A stretch of DNA of 64,000 nucleotides from Streptomyces tubercidicus (GCF_027497495.1 NZ_CP114205.1:4278001-4342000); one strand, 5' to 3'. Shown: positions 21,826-33,296, numbered from the stretch's first letter. Notes: generated by a model not told the origin, from the sequence alone. Translations and numbers: made by a program.

Positions 21826-23682
21826 ATGGCACGTGCGGTCGGCATCGACCTGGGCACGACGAACTCCGTCGTCAGTGTTCTCGAAGGCGGTGAGCCCACC
21901 GTCATCACCAACGCCGAGGGCGCCAGGACCACGCCGTCCGTTGTCGCCTTCGCCAAGAACGGCGAGGTGCTGGTCGGCGAGGTCGCCAAGCGTCAGGCGG
22001 TCACCAACGTCGACAGGACCATCCGGTCGGTCAAGCGCCACATGGGCACCGACTGGAAGATCGACATCGACGGCAAGGGCTTCAACCCGCAGCAGATGAG
22101 CGCCTTCATCCTGCAGAAGCTCAAGCGCGACGCCGAGTCGTACCTCGGCGAGAAGGTCGTCGACGCGGTCATCACCGTTCCGGCCTACTTCAACGACTCC
22201 GAGCGCCAGGCCACCAAGGAGGCCGGCGAGATCGCGGGCCTCAACGTCCTGCGGATCGTCAACGAGCCCACCGCGGCCGCCCTGGCCTACGGCCTGGAGA
22301 AGGACGACCAGACCATTCTGGTCTTCGACCTCGGTGGCGGCACCTTCGACGTCTCGCTGCTGGAGATCGGCGACGGCGTCGTCGAGGTGAAGGCCACCAA
22401 CGGTGACAACCACCTCGGTGGTGACGACTGGGACCAGCGCGTCGTCGACTACCTGGTCAAGCAGTTCCAGAACGGCCACGGCGTCGACCTGGCCAAGGAC
22501 AAGATGGCGCTCCAGCGCCTGCGCGAGGCCGCCGAGAAGGCGAAGATCGAGCTGTCGTCCTCCACCGAGACGACGATCAACCTTCCCTACATCACCGCCT
22601 CCGCCGAGGGCCCGCTGCACCTGGACGAGAAGCTCACGCGCTCGCAGTTCCAGCAGCTCACCTCGGACCTGCTGGACCGCTGCAAGACGCCGTTCCACAA
22701 CGTGATCAAGGACGCGGGTATCAACCTGTCCGAGATCGACCACGTGGTCCTGGTCGGCGGCTCCACCCGTATGCCCGCCGTCGCCGAGCTCGTCAAGGAG
22801 CTGACCGGCGGCAAGGACGCCAACAAGGGCGTCAACCCGGACGAGGTCGTCGCCATCGGCGCCACCCTCCAGGCCGGTGTGCTCAAGGGTGAGGTCAAGG
22901 ACGTCCTGCTGCTGGACGTCACCCCGCTGTCCCTCGGTATCGAGACCAAGGGCGGCATCATGACCAAGCTGATCGAGCGCAACACCACGATCCCGACCAA
23001 GCGCTCCGAGATCTTCACGACGGCCGAGGACAACCAGCCGTCCGTGCAGATCCAGGTCTACCAGGGCGAGCGCGAGATCGCGGCGTACAACAAGAAGCTC
23101 GGGATGTTCGAGCTGACCGGTCTGCCGCCGGCTCCCCGTGGCGTCCCGCAGATCGAGGTCTCCTTCGACATCGACGCCAACGGCATCATGCACGTGACCG
23201 CGAAGGACCTGGGCACGGGCAAGGAGCAGAAGATGACCGTCACCGGCGGCTCCTCGCTGCCGAAGGACGAGGTCGACCGGATGCGCCAGGAGGCCGAGCA
23301 GTACGCGGACGAGGACACCAAGCGCCGCGAGGCCGCCGAGACCCGCAACCAGGCCGAGCAGCTCGTCTACCAGACCGAGAAGTTCCTCAAGGACAACGAG
23401 GAGAAGGTCCCGGGCGAGGTCAAGACCGAGGTCGAGGAGGCCCTCACCGAGCTGAAGGAAAAGCTCAAGGGTGAGGACACCGCCGAGATCCGCACCGCCA
23501 CGGAGAAGGTCGCGGCCGTCTCCCAGAAGCTGGGCCAGGCCATGTACGCCGACGCCCAGGGTGCGGCCGGTGCCGAGGGCGCTGCCGGTGCCGAGGGCGC
23601 CGAGCAGGCCAAGGCCGAGGACGATGTCGTGGACGCCGAGATCGTCGACGACGAGAAGCCGAAGAAGGATGGTGCCGCGTGA
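21826..23682 (+). CDS. dnaK: Hsp70 chaperone DnaK
   Basis: A 618-aa protein, the typical streptomycete length. The ATPase domain shows GIDLGTTNSVVSVLEGGEP at the start, VPAYFNDSERQATKEAGEIAG, DLGGGTFDVSLLEIGDG and VGGSTRMP. The substrate-binding domain begins near VTPLSLGIETKGGIMTKLI. The C-terminus has an Ala/Gly/Glu-rich tail and ends acidic. It folds and protects proteins with DnaJ and GrpE. ATG 21826 is preceded by GGAGGAA. It is the first gene of dnaK-grpE-dnaJ-hspR, with its stop overlapping the grpE start, and is controlled by HspR at the upstream repeats. Confidence 0.97.
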   Translation: MARAVGIDLGTTNSVVSVLEGGEPTVITNAEGARTTPSVVAFAKNGEVLVGEVAKRQAVTNVDRTIRSVKRHMGTDWKIDIDGKGFNPQQMSAFILQKLKRDAESYLGEKVVDAVITVPAYFNDSERQATKEAGEIAGLNVLRIVNEPTAAALAYGLEKDDQTILVFDLGGGTFDVSLLEIGDGVVEVKATNGDNHLGGDDWDQRVVDYLVKQFQNGHGVDLAKDKMALQRLREAAEKAKIELSSSTETTINLPYITASAEGPLHLDEKLTRSQFQQLTSDLLDRCKTPFHNVIKDAGINLSEIDHVVLVGGSTRMPAVAELVKELTGGKDANKGVNPDEVVAIGATLQAGVLKGEVKDVLLLDVTPLSLGIETKGGIMTKLIERNTTIPTKRSEIFTTAEDNQPSVQIQVYQGEREIAAYNKKLGMFELTGLPPAPRGVPQIEVSFDIDANGIMHVTAKDLGTGKEQKMTVTGGSSLPKDEVDRMRQEAEQYADEDTKRREAAETRNQAEQLVYQTEKFLKDNEEKVPGEVKTEVEEALTELKEKLKGEDTAEIRTATEKVAAVSQKLGQAMYADAQGAAGAEGAAGAEGAEQAKAEDDVVDAEIVDDEKPKKDGAA

Positions 23683-24338
23683 CGGAGGAGACCCCGGGCT
23701 TCGACGAGAAGCCCGACGTCCCTTCCGACGCCGCTCCCGAAGACGCGGCGCAGGCCGAGTCCGCCGACAAGGCGGGCTCGGCCCCGGCCGGGGACGTAAC
23801 GGACGTAGCGCTCCAGGCGCAGCTGGACCAGGTGCGTACGGCGCTCAACGAGCGCACGACGGACCTCCAGCGACTGCAGGCCGAGTACCAGAACTACCGC
23901 CGTCGGGTGGAACGGGACCGGGTCACGGTCAAGGAGATCGCCGCGGCGAACCTCCTGTCCGAGCTCCTTCCCACCCTCGACGACGTCGGCCGTGCCCGTG
24001 AGCACGGCGAACTGGTCGGCGGCTTCAAGTCGGTGGCCGAATCGCTGGAGACCGCGGTCGCCAAGCTGGGTCTGCAGCAGTTCGGCAAGGAGGGCGAGCC
24101 CTTCGACCCGACGATCCACGAGGCGCTGATGCATTCGTACGCGCCGGATGTCACCGAGACGACGTGCGTGGCGATCCTGCAGCCCGGGTATCGCATCGGT
24201 GAACGAACGATCCGCCCCGCGCGGGTCGCCGTCGCCGAGCCGCAGCCGGGCGCGCAGGGCGGCAAGTCCGGCTCCGACGACGAGGCCAAGGGTGCCCCGG
24301 CCTCGGACGAGGAGAGCGGTGGCCCGGAAGAGGGCTGA
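23679..24338 (+). CDS. grpE: nucleotide exchange factor GrpE
   Basis: A 219-aa protein that releases ADP from DnaK. Residues 1-50 are acidic and disordered. A long coiled coil follows (ALQAQLDQVRTALNERTTDL, then LQRLQAEYQNYRRRVERDR), and a beta-rich head contains GEPFDPTIHEALMH and the signature CVAILQPGYRIGERTIRPARVAV. GTG 23679 overlaps the dnaK stop (GTGA), so translation is coupled. The acidic C-terminal tail is typical of actinomycete GrpE. Confidence 0.95.
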   Translation: MTEETPGFDEKPDVPSDAAPEDAAQAESADKAGSAPAGDVTDVALQAQLDQVRTALNERTTDLQRLQAEYQNYRRRVERDRVTVKEIAAANLLSELLPTLDDVGRAREHGELVGGFKSVAESLETAVAKLGLQQFGKEGEPFDPTIHEALMHSYAPDVTETTCVAILQPGYRIGERTIRPARVAVAEPQPGAQGGKSGSDDEAKGAPASDEESGGPEEG

Positions 24339-24383
24339 CGTGAGGACAGAAACGAAAACCGCGCGGAAGGAGGGACGTCGGGG

Positions 24384-25553
24384 ATGAGCACCAAGGACTT
24401 CGTCGAGAAGGACTACTACAAGGTCCTCGGCGTCCCGAAGGACGCCACCGAAGCCGAGATCAAGAAGGCGTACCGCAAGCTGGCCCGGGAGTTCCACCCG
24501 GACGCCAACAAGGGCGACGCCAAGGCCGAGGAGCGCTTCAAGGAGATCTCCGAGGCGAACGACGTCCTGGGCGACAGCAAGCGCCGCAAGGAGTACGACG
24601 AGGCGCGCACGCTGTTCGGCAACGGCGGGTACCGGCCGGGACCGGGCGGTGGCGGCAACTTCAACTTCGACCTGGGCGACCTCTTCGGGGGCTCGCAGGG
24701 CCAGAGCGGCGGTGGCGGCTTCGGCGGCGGGCTCGGCGACGTCTTCGGCGGTCTGTTCAACCGCGGCGGCGCCGGTACGCGTACCCATGCGCGCCGCGGC
24801 CAGGACATCGAGTCCGAGGTGACGCTGAGCTTCACCGAGGCCGTCGACGGGGCCACGGTCCCGCTGCGGATGTCCAGCCAGGCGCCGTGCAAGGCGTGCT
24901 CCGGCACCGGTGACAAGAACGGCAGCCCGCGGGTCTGCCCGACCTGTGTCGGCACCGGCCAGGTCAGCCGGGGCGCGGGCGGCGGCTTCTCGCTCACCGA
25001 CCCGTGCGCCGACTGCAAGGGCCGGGGCCTGATCGCCCAGGACCCCTGCGAGGTCTGCAAGGGCAGCGGACGGGCGACCAGCGCGCGCACGATGCAGGTC
25101 CGCATCCCCGCGGGCGTCTCCGACGGGCAGCGCATCCGGCTGCGCGGCAAGGGCGCACCGGGCGAGCAGGGCGGCCCGGCGGGCGACCTGTATGTGGTCG
25201 TGCATGTCGACGCGCACCCGGTCTTCGGCCGCAAGGGCGACAACCTCACCGTCACGGTCCCGGTCACCTTCCCGGAGGCCGCGCTCGGCGGGGAGGTCAA
25301 GGTGCCCACGCTGGGCGGACCGCCGGTGACGCTGAAGCTGCCGGCCGGCACCCCCAACGGGCGCACCATGCGGGCCCGCGGAAAGGGCGCCACCCGTAAG
25401 GACGGCACCCGCGGTGATCTGCTGGTCACCATCGAGGTGCTGGTCCCCAGCGACCTCGGCGACAAGGCGAAGGAGTCGCTGGAGTCCTATCGCGAGGCGA
25501 CCGCGGGGGCGGACCCGCGGGCGGAGCTGTTCAAGGCTGCGAAGGGAGCTTGA
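24384..25553 (+). CDS. dnaJ: chaperone protein DnaJ
   Basis: A 389-aa co-chaperone that stimulates DnaK ATPase. It has all four classic parts: a J domain (residues 8-75) with the HPD motif in FHPDANKGD; a Gly/Phe-rich linker (GGGNFNFDLGDLFGGSQGQS); a zinc domain with four CxxCxGxG-type repeats (CKACSGTG, CPTCVGTG, CADCKGRG, CEVCKGSG); and C-terminal substrate-binding domains with FPEAALGGEVKVPTLGG. ATG 24384 has GGAGGGA upstream. The gene is 45 bp past grpE and its stop is 1 bp from the hspR start. Confidence 0.96.
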   Translation: MSTKDFVEKDYYKVLGVPKDATEAEIKKAYRKLAREFHPDANKGDAKAEERFKEISEANDVLGDSKRRKEYDEARTLFGNGGYRPGPGGGGNFNFDLGDLFGGSQGQSGGGGFGGGLGDVFGGLFNRGGAGTRTHARRGQDIESEVTLSFTEAVDGATVPLRMSSQAPCKACSGTGDKNGSPRVCPTCVGTGQVSRGAGGGFSLTDPCADCKGRGLIAQDPCEVCKGSGRATSARTMQVRIPAGVSDGQRIRLRGKGAPGEQGGPAGDLYVVVHVDAHPVFGRKGDNLTVTVPVTFPEAALGGEVKVPTLGGPPVTLKLPAGTPNGRTMRARGKGATRKDGTRGDLLVTIEVLVPSDLGDKAKESLESYREATAGADPRAELFKAAKGA

Positions 25554-25554
25554 G

Positions 25555-26007
25555 ATGGACGGCCGGGGCGGGCAGCGTCGTAACCCCTATGAACTGACCG
25601 ATGAGTCGCCGGTGTACGTCATCTCCGTCGCGGCTCAGCTCTCCGGCCTGCATCCGCAGACCCTTCGCCAGTACGACCGGCTGGGGCTGGTCTCGCCCGA
25701 CCGCACGGCCGGGCGGGGCCGCCGCTATTCGGCCCGGGACATCGAACTGCTCCGTACGGTGCAGCAGTTGTCCCAGGACGAGGGCATCAACCTCGCCGGT
25801 ATCAAGCGCATCATCGAGCTGGAGCACCAGGTCGCGGCCCTGCAGCAGCGGGTCGTCGAGCTCCAGGGCGCCCTGGAGGGCGCGGCCAGCGCGATGCAGC
25901 AGCGTGAGGCGGCGGTGCACGCCTCGTATCGGCGCGATCTGGTGCCGTATCAGGATGTCCAGCAGACCAGCGCGTTGGTGGTCTGGCGCCCCAAGCGGCC
26001 GGAGTGA
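25555..26007 (+). CDS. hspR: heat-shock repressor HspR (MerR family)
   Basis: A 150-aa MerR-type repressor. The helix-turn-helix is VISVAAQLSGLHPQTLRQYD followed by RLGLVSPDRTAGRGRRYSARDI (residues about 22-64). A coiled-coil dimerisation region follows (LAGIKRIIELEHQVAALQQR, then VVELQGALE). It binds HAIR sites, needing DnaK as co-repressor in streptomycetes, so the operon senses free DnaK. It shuts off its own operon (sites at 21735 and 21787) and clpB (site at 27923). ATG 25555 follows the dnaJ stop with 1 bp between, so translation is coupled. Confidence 0.95.
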   Translation: MDGRGGQRRNPYELTDESPVYVISVAAQLSGLHPQTLRQYDRLGLVSPDRTAGRGRRYSARDIELLRTVQQLSQDEGINLAGIKRIIELEHQVAALQQRVVELQGALEGAASAMQQREAAVHASYRRDLVPYQDVQQTSALVVWRPKRPE

Positions 26008-26048
26008 CGGCCGGGGCCGGGGCGCGGGCGCCTGGTGTGTGACGTGGG

Positions 26049-26075
26049 GAAGGGCCGGGGGGATCCCGGCCCTTC
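26049..26075 (+). terminator. terminator of the dnaK operon
   Basis: GAAGGGCCGGG and CCCGGCCCTTC are perfect complements with a 5-nt loop, 41 bp past hspR. It also faces the convergent gene at 26144. Confidence 0.85.
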
Positions 26076-26143
26076 TCGCGTTTCCGTGACCGGCTTTCCG
26101 TGACCGGCTCTCCGCAGTCGGCCGTGCCCCCGCCCCGGGCCGT

Positions 26144-26548
26144 TCAGCAGCCGTTGTAGCCCGCCGTCGGCATCGACAGCCGCCGGTGTACCTGGGACTT
26201 CATCGCCAGGGTGTAGACCGGCTCGTGGAGGTCGGCGGTCTCCAGGCGGACGCCGGCCGCGGCGCACCGTGCGGTGAATTCGTCCGCGCCGGCGATGGCG
26301 TTCTCCAGGGTCCGGCGGTTGGGCGCCACGAACACATCGACCAGGCCCTCTTCGACGTCCCGCCACAGCGCGCGGTGGTCGGCGCGCAGCTGGTGCAGGC
26401 TGAGCCGGCAGGTCAGGTGGTAGTCACGGGCTGCCGCCCACTGCTTGCACATGTCGTGCTGGCCGCGGTCATCGACCAGGAACGGATCCTCGTCCAGCTC
26501 GGACAGCGGCATCAGGCAGGCGATCGCCGTGACTCGGACCGAGTTCAT
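26144..26548 (-). CDS. hypothetical protein, 134 aa
   Basis: A conserved-looking soluble protein of unknown function. It begins MNSVRVTAIACLMPLSELDE and carries several His and Cys residues (QHDMCKQWAAARDYHLTCRL, LHQLRADH, FTARCAAAGVRLE). The C-terminus has a SMPTAGYNGC ending. ATG 26546-26548 is preceded by GGAGGG and overlaps the stop of the upstream zinc-ribbon gene (ATGA), so the two are translationally coupled. It is convergent with hspR. Confidence 0.7.
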   Translation of the reverse strand: MNSVRVTAIACLMPLSELDEDPFLVDDRGQHDMCKQWAAARDYHLTCRLSLHQLRADHRALWRDVEEGLVDVFVAPNRRTLENAIAGADEFTARCAAAGVRLETADLHEPVYTLAMKSQVHRRLSMPTAGYNGC

Positions 26549-26781
26549 CGTGCCCTCCGGGGCGTGGCGACTGTGGGGGCGACGATACCCCCGCGAGCGG
26601 CCCGTGGAGGAGGGGCTGTACCGGGCGGCGAGGCATAGCCGCAGGCGTGACAGATCTTCCAGCCGTCCTGATTGACGGCGAGCTGACCGCCACAGCGCGG
26701 GCAGAGCTCGGCGTGCGGGTGCGGCCGGGCCGGGGACGGACGGCGCGGGACGGCCGTCACGGTGCACACTGCCGACGCCAT
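26545..26781 (-). CDS. small zinc-ribbon protein
   Basis: A 78-aa protein. The middle segment ELCPRCGGQLAVNQDGWKIC with CHACGYASPP has two C-x2-C knuckles 15 residues apart, a clear zinc ribbon. The rest is Pro/Arg-rich. The ATG at 26779-26781 lacks a strong ribosome-binding site; a later GTG (the codon for Val8) is possible. The stop overlaps the start of the 26144 gene and the start is 7 bp from the previous stop, so it lies in the middle of a compact minus-strand set. Nucleic acid or protein binding is likely, but there is no specific evidence. Confidence 0.65.
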   Translation of the reverse strand: MASAVCTVTAVPRRPSPARPHPHAELCPRCGGQLAVNQDGWKICHACGYASPPGTAPPPRAARGGIVAPTVATPRRAR

Positions 26782-26785
26782 GAGC

Positions 26786-27190
26786 TCAGGCCCGGCCCAT
26801 CGCCCTGGTCACCGCGATCTCGATCATGACGCGGTCGGGGTTGGGCGTCGGCGTCCGGCCGTACCGCTCGGCGTACCGGCGTACCGCATCGGCCACCGAC
26901 TCGGCGTCCGTACGCACCCGGGCCCGGCCCTCCAGCGTCGCCCAGCGGCCCTTGTCGACCTGGCACACGGCGACGGTGGCGCCGTCCGCCCCGGCGGCGA
27001 GGACGTTCTTGACCTTGGCACTGTCCTTGCGGGTGATGACCCGCGCGATGCGCTGCCCGGCGTCGTAGGTGACGCCTACGGGGACGACATGGGGCGTCCC
27101 GTCCGTACGCAGCGTGGTGAGGGTCGGCATCAGATACTCGCCCCAGAAGGCGAGGTATTCCGGGCTGAGGGCGCTGAGGTCATGGGCCAT
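26786..27190 (-). CDS. pyridoxamine 5'-phosphate oxidase-like, probable F420/flavin protein
   Basis: A 134-aa split-barrel protein. Landmarks are LMPTLTTLRTDGTPHVVPVG (the usual start of PPOX-class F420-dependent enzymes), DAGQRIARVITRKDSAKVKN, VAVCQVDKGRWATLEGRARV and a C-terminal RYAERYGRTPTPNPDRVMIE. It probably binds F420 or FMN and reduces or oxidises a small molecule; the substrate is unknown. ATG 27188-27190 gives a normal family start. It is followed closely by the zinc-ribbon gene on the same strand. Confidence 0.75.
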   Translation of the reverse strand: MAHDLSALSPEYLAFWGEYLMPTLTTLRTDGTPHVVPVGVTYDAGQRIARVITRKDSAKVKNVLAAGADGATVAVCQVDKGRWATLEGRARVRTDAESVADAVRRYAERYGRTPTPNPDRVMIEIAVTRAMGRA

Positions 27191-27219
27191 GAGGGCAAGG
27201 GTAGGCCGGGGCCCGGGGG

Positions 27220-27801
27220 TCAGAGGAAGTCGATGGTTTCCAGGTCGAAGGAGAAGGGGGCGGGGAGGGGGAGGGATTTGCCGATGGGGGCGGTGTTGTG
27301 CGCTTCGTAGTCGTCCCCGGAAGGCTCGCTGAACAGCGTGAGGGCGGACTTGCCGCGGTCCACGAGCAGGTAGAGCGGGATGCCGGCGCGGGCGTAGCAG
27401 TGCCGCTTGGCCTTCCGGTCGCGTTCCGGATTGCTCGATGTCACCTCGACGACCATGGCGACTCCGTCGCTGGGCATCCAGGGTTCCGCGCCTTGGAACA
27501 GCCGGATCTCGCTGGGGGCGATGGTGGCATCCGGGATCACATGATTCCTGGGACACCTACCGCCGCGTGGCATGGCGAGCCCCTTGTAGCCGGAGACATC
27601 CATGTCCACGGCGGACTTTCGCATGATCTGCGAGACCACCCTGCTGAAGCAGTGCTCATGTGTGCCGTCCGTGGGTGGTGTCACGACGATCTCCCCCTCG
27701 ATCAGCTCGGCTCGGAAGCCCGTGGGCGTCTCCAAGGCGAGGAAGTAATCCAGGAGGGTCTCTTCGTCGGTGGGCATAGGCGCGTGTGCCATAGCCGTCA
27801 T
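27220..27801 (-). CDS. Uma2 family (DUF820) nuclease-like protein
   Basis: A 193-aa protein with a PD-(D/E)xK-like core: FRAELIEGEIVVTPP near the start, HVIPDATIAPSEI with the conserved PD, and AMVVEVTSSNPERDRKAKRH, which supplies the E-x-T and Lys residues, then YARAGIPLYLLVD. Uma2 proteins occur in many copies in streptomycetes and cyanobacteria. Nuclease activity is assumed from fold, not proven, and the biological role is unknown. ATG 27799-27801 has a strong GAGGAGGTG upstream. It is divergent from clpB. Confidence 0.8.
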   Translation of the reverse strand: MTAMAHAPMPTDEETLLDYFLALETPTGFRAELIEGEIVVTPPTDGTHEHCFSRVVSQIMRKSAVDMDVSGYKGLAMPRGGRCPRNHVIPDATIAPSEIRLFQGAEPWMPSDGVAMVVEVTSSNPERDRKAKRHCYARAGIPLYLLVDRGKSALTLFSEPSGDDYEAHNTAPIGKSLPLPAPFSFDLETIDFL

Positions 27802-27922
27802 GCTGCACCTCCTCGTGGTCGAAGGCCAGTGTCGCCGGGCGACGCGGGCGGTGGCAGGGCGTTCGGGCGCGATTCCCTCGCACGAGTGAGCGATCCCCGG
27901 TGGGGGGACTCGCTTCCCTAGC

Positions 27923-27943
27923 CTTGAGTGGAATAGACTCAAC
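27923..27943. promoter_or_regulatory. HspR-binding inverted repeat (HAIR) upstream of clpB
   Basis: CTTGAGT-N7-ACTCAAC, one mismatch from the HAIR consensus, 94 bp before the clpB start. Its TTGAGT half could also serve as the -35 box. It ties clpB to the HspR encoded 2 kb away. Confidence 0.9.
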
Positions 27944-28036
27944 TTATCGCACGTTGGTATGTGCAGGATGCGCCGGAGTGGGTCCAGACTGGGCACTGAT
28001 GGCCGGGCAGGACGAGTCGAGGAGGATCGCGAGGAC

Positions 28037-30667
<2,631 letters not shown>

Positions 30668-30824
30668 CCCGCCGCCCGAGGCCCGGTGCCGTCAGCCCGG
30701 TGCCGCCCCGCCCGGTCGATCGTTGCCCCGGGCGACACCTTGCCCGCATCCGCTCCGTCCCGGGTTGCCACGACGGGGCGGATGTGGGGGAGGATGGCAG
30801 GGACCATACGAAGGGAATTCCACG

Positions 30825-31361
30825 GTGAGCATCGACCCGTCCTCGATTCCGAATTTCGGGGGCCAGCCCGAACCCGAGCCCTCGGGGCCTGAGGGTCCCG
30901 TCGTGCCAGACCAGGACCTGGTCAAGCAGCTCCTCGACCAGATGGAGCTGAAGTACGTAGTCGACGAGGAGGGTGACCTCGCCGCCCCGTGGGAGCAGTT
31001 CCGCACGTACTTCATGTTCCGGGGCGAGGAGGAGCAGCAGATCTTCTCCGTCCGTACGTTCTATGACCGTGCCCACGGCATCGACGAGAAGTCGAAGCTG
31101 CTGGAGGCGATCGACGACTGGAACCGCCGGACGCTGTGGCCCAAGGCCTACACCCACACCCATGACGACGGCACGGTCCGTCTGATCGGTGAGGCATCGA
31201 TGCTGATCGGCACCGGCGTCTCGCTCGAACACTTTGTGTCGAGCACGGTCAGCTGGGTCCGCGCCTCCATCGAGTTCGACAAGTGGATCGTCGAGCAGCT
31301 CGGCCTGGAGGCCGAGATCGAAGGCGACTCCGACGAGAAGCCGGGTGACGACGAGGCCTGA
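30825..31361 (+). CDS. YbjN domain-containing protein
   Basis: A 178-aa protein. Residues about 30-160 match YbjN (a fold related to type III secretion chaperones): LLDQMELKYVVDEEGDLAAP, RTYFMFRGEEEQQIFSVRTF, LEAIDDWNRRTLWPKAYTHT, GEASMLIGTGVSLEHFVSST and WIVEQLG. The W-N-R-R-x-L-W-P-K box is typical of actinomycete members. The N-terminus is Pro-rich and the C-terminus acidic. GTG 30825 is preceded by AAGGGAA. Role unknown; perhaps a stress-related adaptor. Confidence 0.8.
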   Translation: MSIDPSSIPNFGGQPEPEPSGPEGPVVPDQDLVKQLLDQMELKYVVDEEGDLAAPWEQFRTYFMFRGEEEQQIFSVRTFYDRAHGIDEKSKLLEAIDDWNRRTLWPKAYTHTHDDGTVRLIGEASMLIGTGVSLEHFVSSTVSWVRASIEFDKWIVEQLGLEAEIEGDSDEKPGDDEA

Positions 31362-31392
31362 GCCCCGTCCGTCCCACACCCACCCTGCTGCG

Positions 31393-31424
31393 CGGGCCCC
31401 GGAGCCGATCGGCTCCGGGGCCCG
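31393..31424 (+). terminator. terminator of the ybjN gene
   Basis: A perfect 32-bp palindrome, CGGGCCCCGGAGCCGA and its complement with no unpaired loop bases, 32 bp past the stop. Confidence 0.85.
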
Positions 31425-31522
31425 TGTGCGCTGTCGGTGGTGGCTCGGCTTGGCTCGGCTTTGCCTATCGGCGGCCCCGCCTCCCCGGTGCACGCCTATC
31501 GTGAGGGCCGAATCTCCTTTTG

Positions 31523-32758
31523 ATGGACTCGGGAAAGCGGGACTGCATGGGTACGAGGGGGACGGCTGACGTGCGTGGGGCTGTGGGCTCGGCGAACTGG
31601 AGTCCTGCGGCGCGGGTGCGGGACATGGGTACGTCGATCTTCACCGAGATGACGGAGCTGGCGCGGCGTACCGGAGCCGTGAACCTCGGGCAGGGCGTCC
31701 CCGAACTGGACAGCCCGGCCACGCTGCTCAAGGACGTCGCGGACGCGGTGCTGGCGGGCAGCAACCAGTACCCGCCCGCCGTCGGCTGCGCGGCGTTGCG
31801 CGAGGCGATCGCCGCTCATCAGCTCCGGCGGTACGGACTCGACTACCGGCCTGCGGGCGAGGTGCTGGTCACCACGGGCGCGACGGAAGCACTCGCGGCG
31901 GCCCTGCTGGCGCTGTGCGATCCGGGCGACGAGATCATCGCCTTCGACCCTTGCTACGACGCGTATGCCGCGGATGCGCGGCTCGCCGGTGCCCGCCTCG
32001 TCGGGGTCCCCCTGGTCCTCGACGGCGACGGTTTCGCCCTGGACGCCGACGCGCTACGGGCCGCCGTGACGCCGCGTACCCGGGTGCTGCTGCTGAACTC
32101 CCCGCACAACCCGACGGGCAAGGTGTTCACGGCGGACGAGCTGGCCGCGATCGCGGAGATCTGCCGCGAGCGGTCGCTGACGGTCATCACGGATGAGGTG
32201 TACGAACACCTCGTCTACAGCGACGGTGCGCGGCATCTGCCCATCGCGACGCTGCCGGGGATGCGGGAGCGGACGCTGATCATCTCCTCGGCCGGCAAGA
32301 CCTTCAACGTCACGGGCTGGAAGGTCGGTTGGGTCTGCGGTCCGGCTCCGCTCGTCGCCGCCGTGAACTCCGCGAAACAGTTCCTGACGTACGCCTCGGG
32401 CACCCCGTATCAGGAAGCCCTGGCGCGGGCCCTCGACTCGGTGGAGGAGTGGGCGGCGGGCCTGCGGGACACCCTGCGGCAGAACCGCGATCTGCTGAGC
32501 GACGGCCTGACCCGTGCCGGTCTGCGGCCCCTGCGGGCGGACGCGGGGTACTTCGTGCAGGCGGACGTACGGCCCTGGGGCTACTCGGACGGCGTCCAGT
32601 TCTGCCGGGACCTTCCGGAACGCGCGGGCGTGGTGGCCATCCCCACCGTGGCGTTCTACCTGGACGCGGACGCCCCGGCCTGGCTGGTGCGCTTCTCGAT
32701 CTGCAAGCGCGACGACTCGATCCGCAAGGCCGTGGACCAGCTGATGGCTGCGCGCTGA
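31523..32758 (+). CDS. PLP-dependent class I/II aminotransferase
   Basis: A 411-aa fold-type I aminotransferase. Landmarks are NLGQGVPELDSPATLLKDVA, the LVTTGATEALAAALLALCDP segment, LNSPHNPTGKVFTADEL, VITDEVYEHLVYSD and the PLP lysine in SSAGKTFNVTGWKVGW (about Lys258), then ADAGYFVQADV. The pattern matches the group of kynurenine aminotransferase and methionine/glutamine-type enzymes; the natural substrate cannot be fixed. ATG 31523 has no Shine-Dalgarno, and ATG 31547 is an equally possible start. A kynurenine operon lies 11 kb away, so a role on kynurenine is possible but unproven. Confidence 0.85.
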   Translation: MDSGKRDCMGTRGTADVRGAVGSANWSPAARVRDMGTSIFTEMTELARRTGAVNLGQGVPELDSPATLLKDVADAVLAGSNQYPPAVGCAALREAIAAHQLRRYGLDYRPAGEVLVTTGATEALAAALLALCDPGDEIIAFDPCYDAYAADARLAGARLVGVPLVLDGDGFALDADALRAAVTPRTRVLLLNSPHNPTGKVFTADELAAIAEICRERSLTVITDEVYEHLVYSDGARHLPIATLPGMRERTLIISSAGKTFNVTGWKVGWVCGPAPLVAAVNSAKQFLTYASGTPYQEALARALDSVEEWAAGLRDTLRQNRDLLSDGLTRAGLRPLRADAGYFVQADVRPWGYSDGVQFCRDLPERAGVVAIPTVAFYLDADAPAWLVRFSICKRDDSIRKAVDQLMAAR

Positions 32759-33038
32759 CCGGGGGTCGGCTGTCGTTTCTGATCGGCGGTGGGGCGGGGC
32801 GTGCCGGTGCCGGGCTGCGCGTCCCGGCGTTGCGTCTCTCCTCGGACGGCGCCTTTGAACCTCTGGACTTCCTCAACTGTGCTTTGAGATGCCGGGGTCG
32901 GGGCATCAGCCCCGCACGAAGGAATGAGATGACCGTCGACGAGGACGGTCCACGGCGCCGGACGGCGCCGGAGCGGCGCACCGGGCGCCGGACGGAGCGG
33001 GTGCCTCGCTTCGGGGGAATGAAAGGAGTGTGAGGCAA

Positions 33039-33296
33039 ATGGGGATTGTGGTTTTCCTGGTGATCTGCGTGGGGGTGATCGGCCTGGTTGCCGTGGCCTC
33101 GCGGAGCGGTTCGGGCGGGGGGAGCGGACGGGGCTCCGGCACTGCGGCCGGCGGCAGCTGGTGGGCCGGCGGGGGCTCGGGCGGTGGGCACCACGGCGGC
33201 GGCGGATGCGGCGGCGGTTCCTCCTGTGGTGGCGGTTCGTCCTGCGGCGGTGGTGGCGGTGGCGGCGGCTGCGGTGGTGGCGGTGGCGGCTGCTGA
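33039..33296 (+). CDS. Gly/Cys-rich single-span mini-protein
   Basis: An 85-aa protein. GIVVFLVICVGVIGLVAVAS is a membrane span or uncleaved signal anchor right at the N-terminus. Almost all the rest is Gly, Ser and Cys in CGGGSSCGGGSSCGGG-type repeats, ending in Cys, with a short WWAGGGSGGGHHGGGG segment. Such tails also close larger streptomycete membrane proteins (TIGR04222 type), but here the tail stands alone. ATG 33039 has GGAGTGTGAGG upstream. The Cys/His content could bind metal. Function unknown. Confidence 0.6.
   Translation: MGIVVFLVICVGVIGLVAVASRSGSGGGSGRGSGTAAGGSWWAGGGSGGGHHGGGGCGGGSSCGGGSSCGGGGGGGGCGGGGGGC

Noticed and set aside
27220..27801. Uma2 protein as a restriction enzyme or transposon component
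   Set aside because: Uma2 genes occur singly in many copies in streptomycetes. There is no methylase or transposase next to it.
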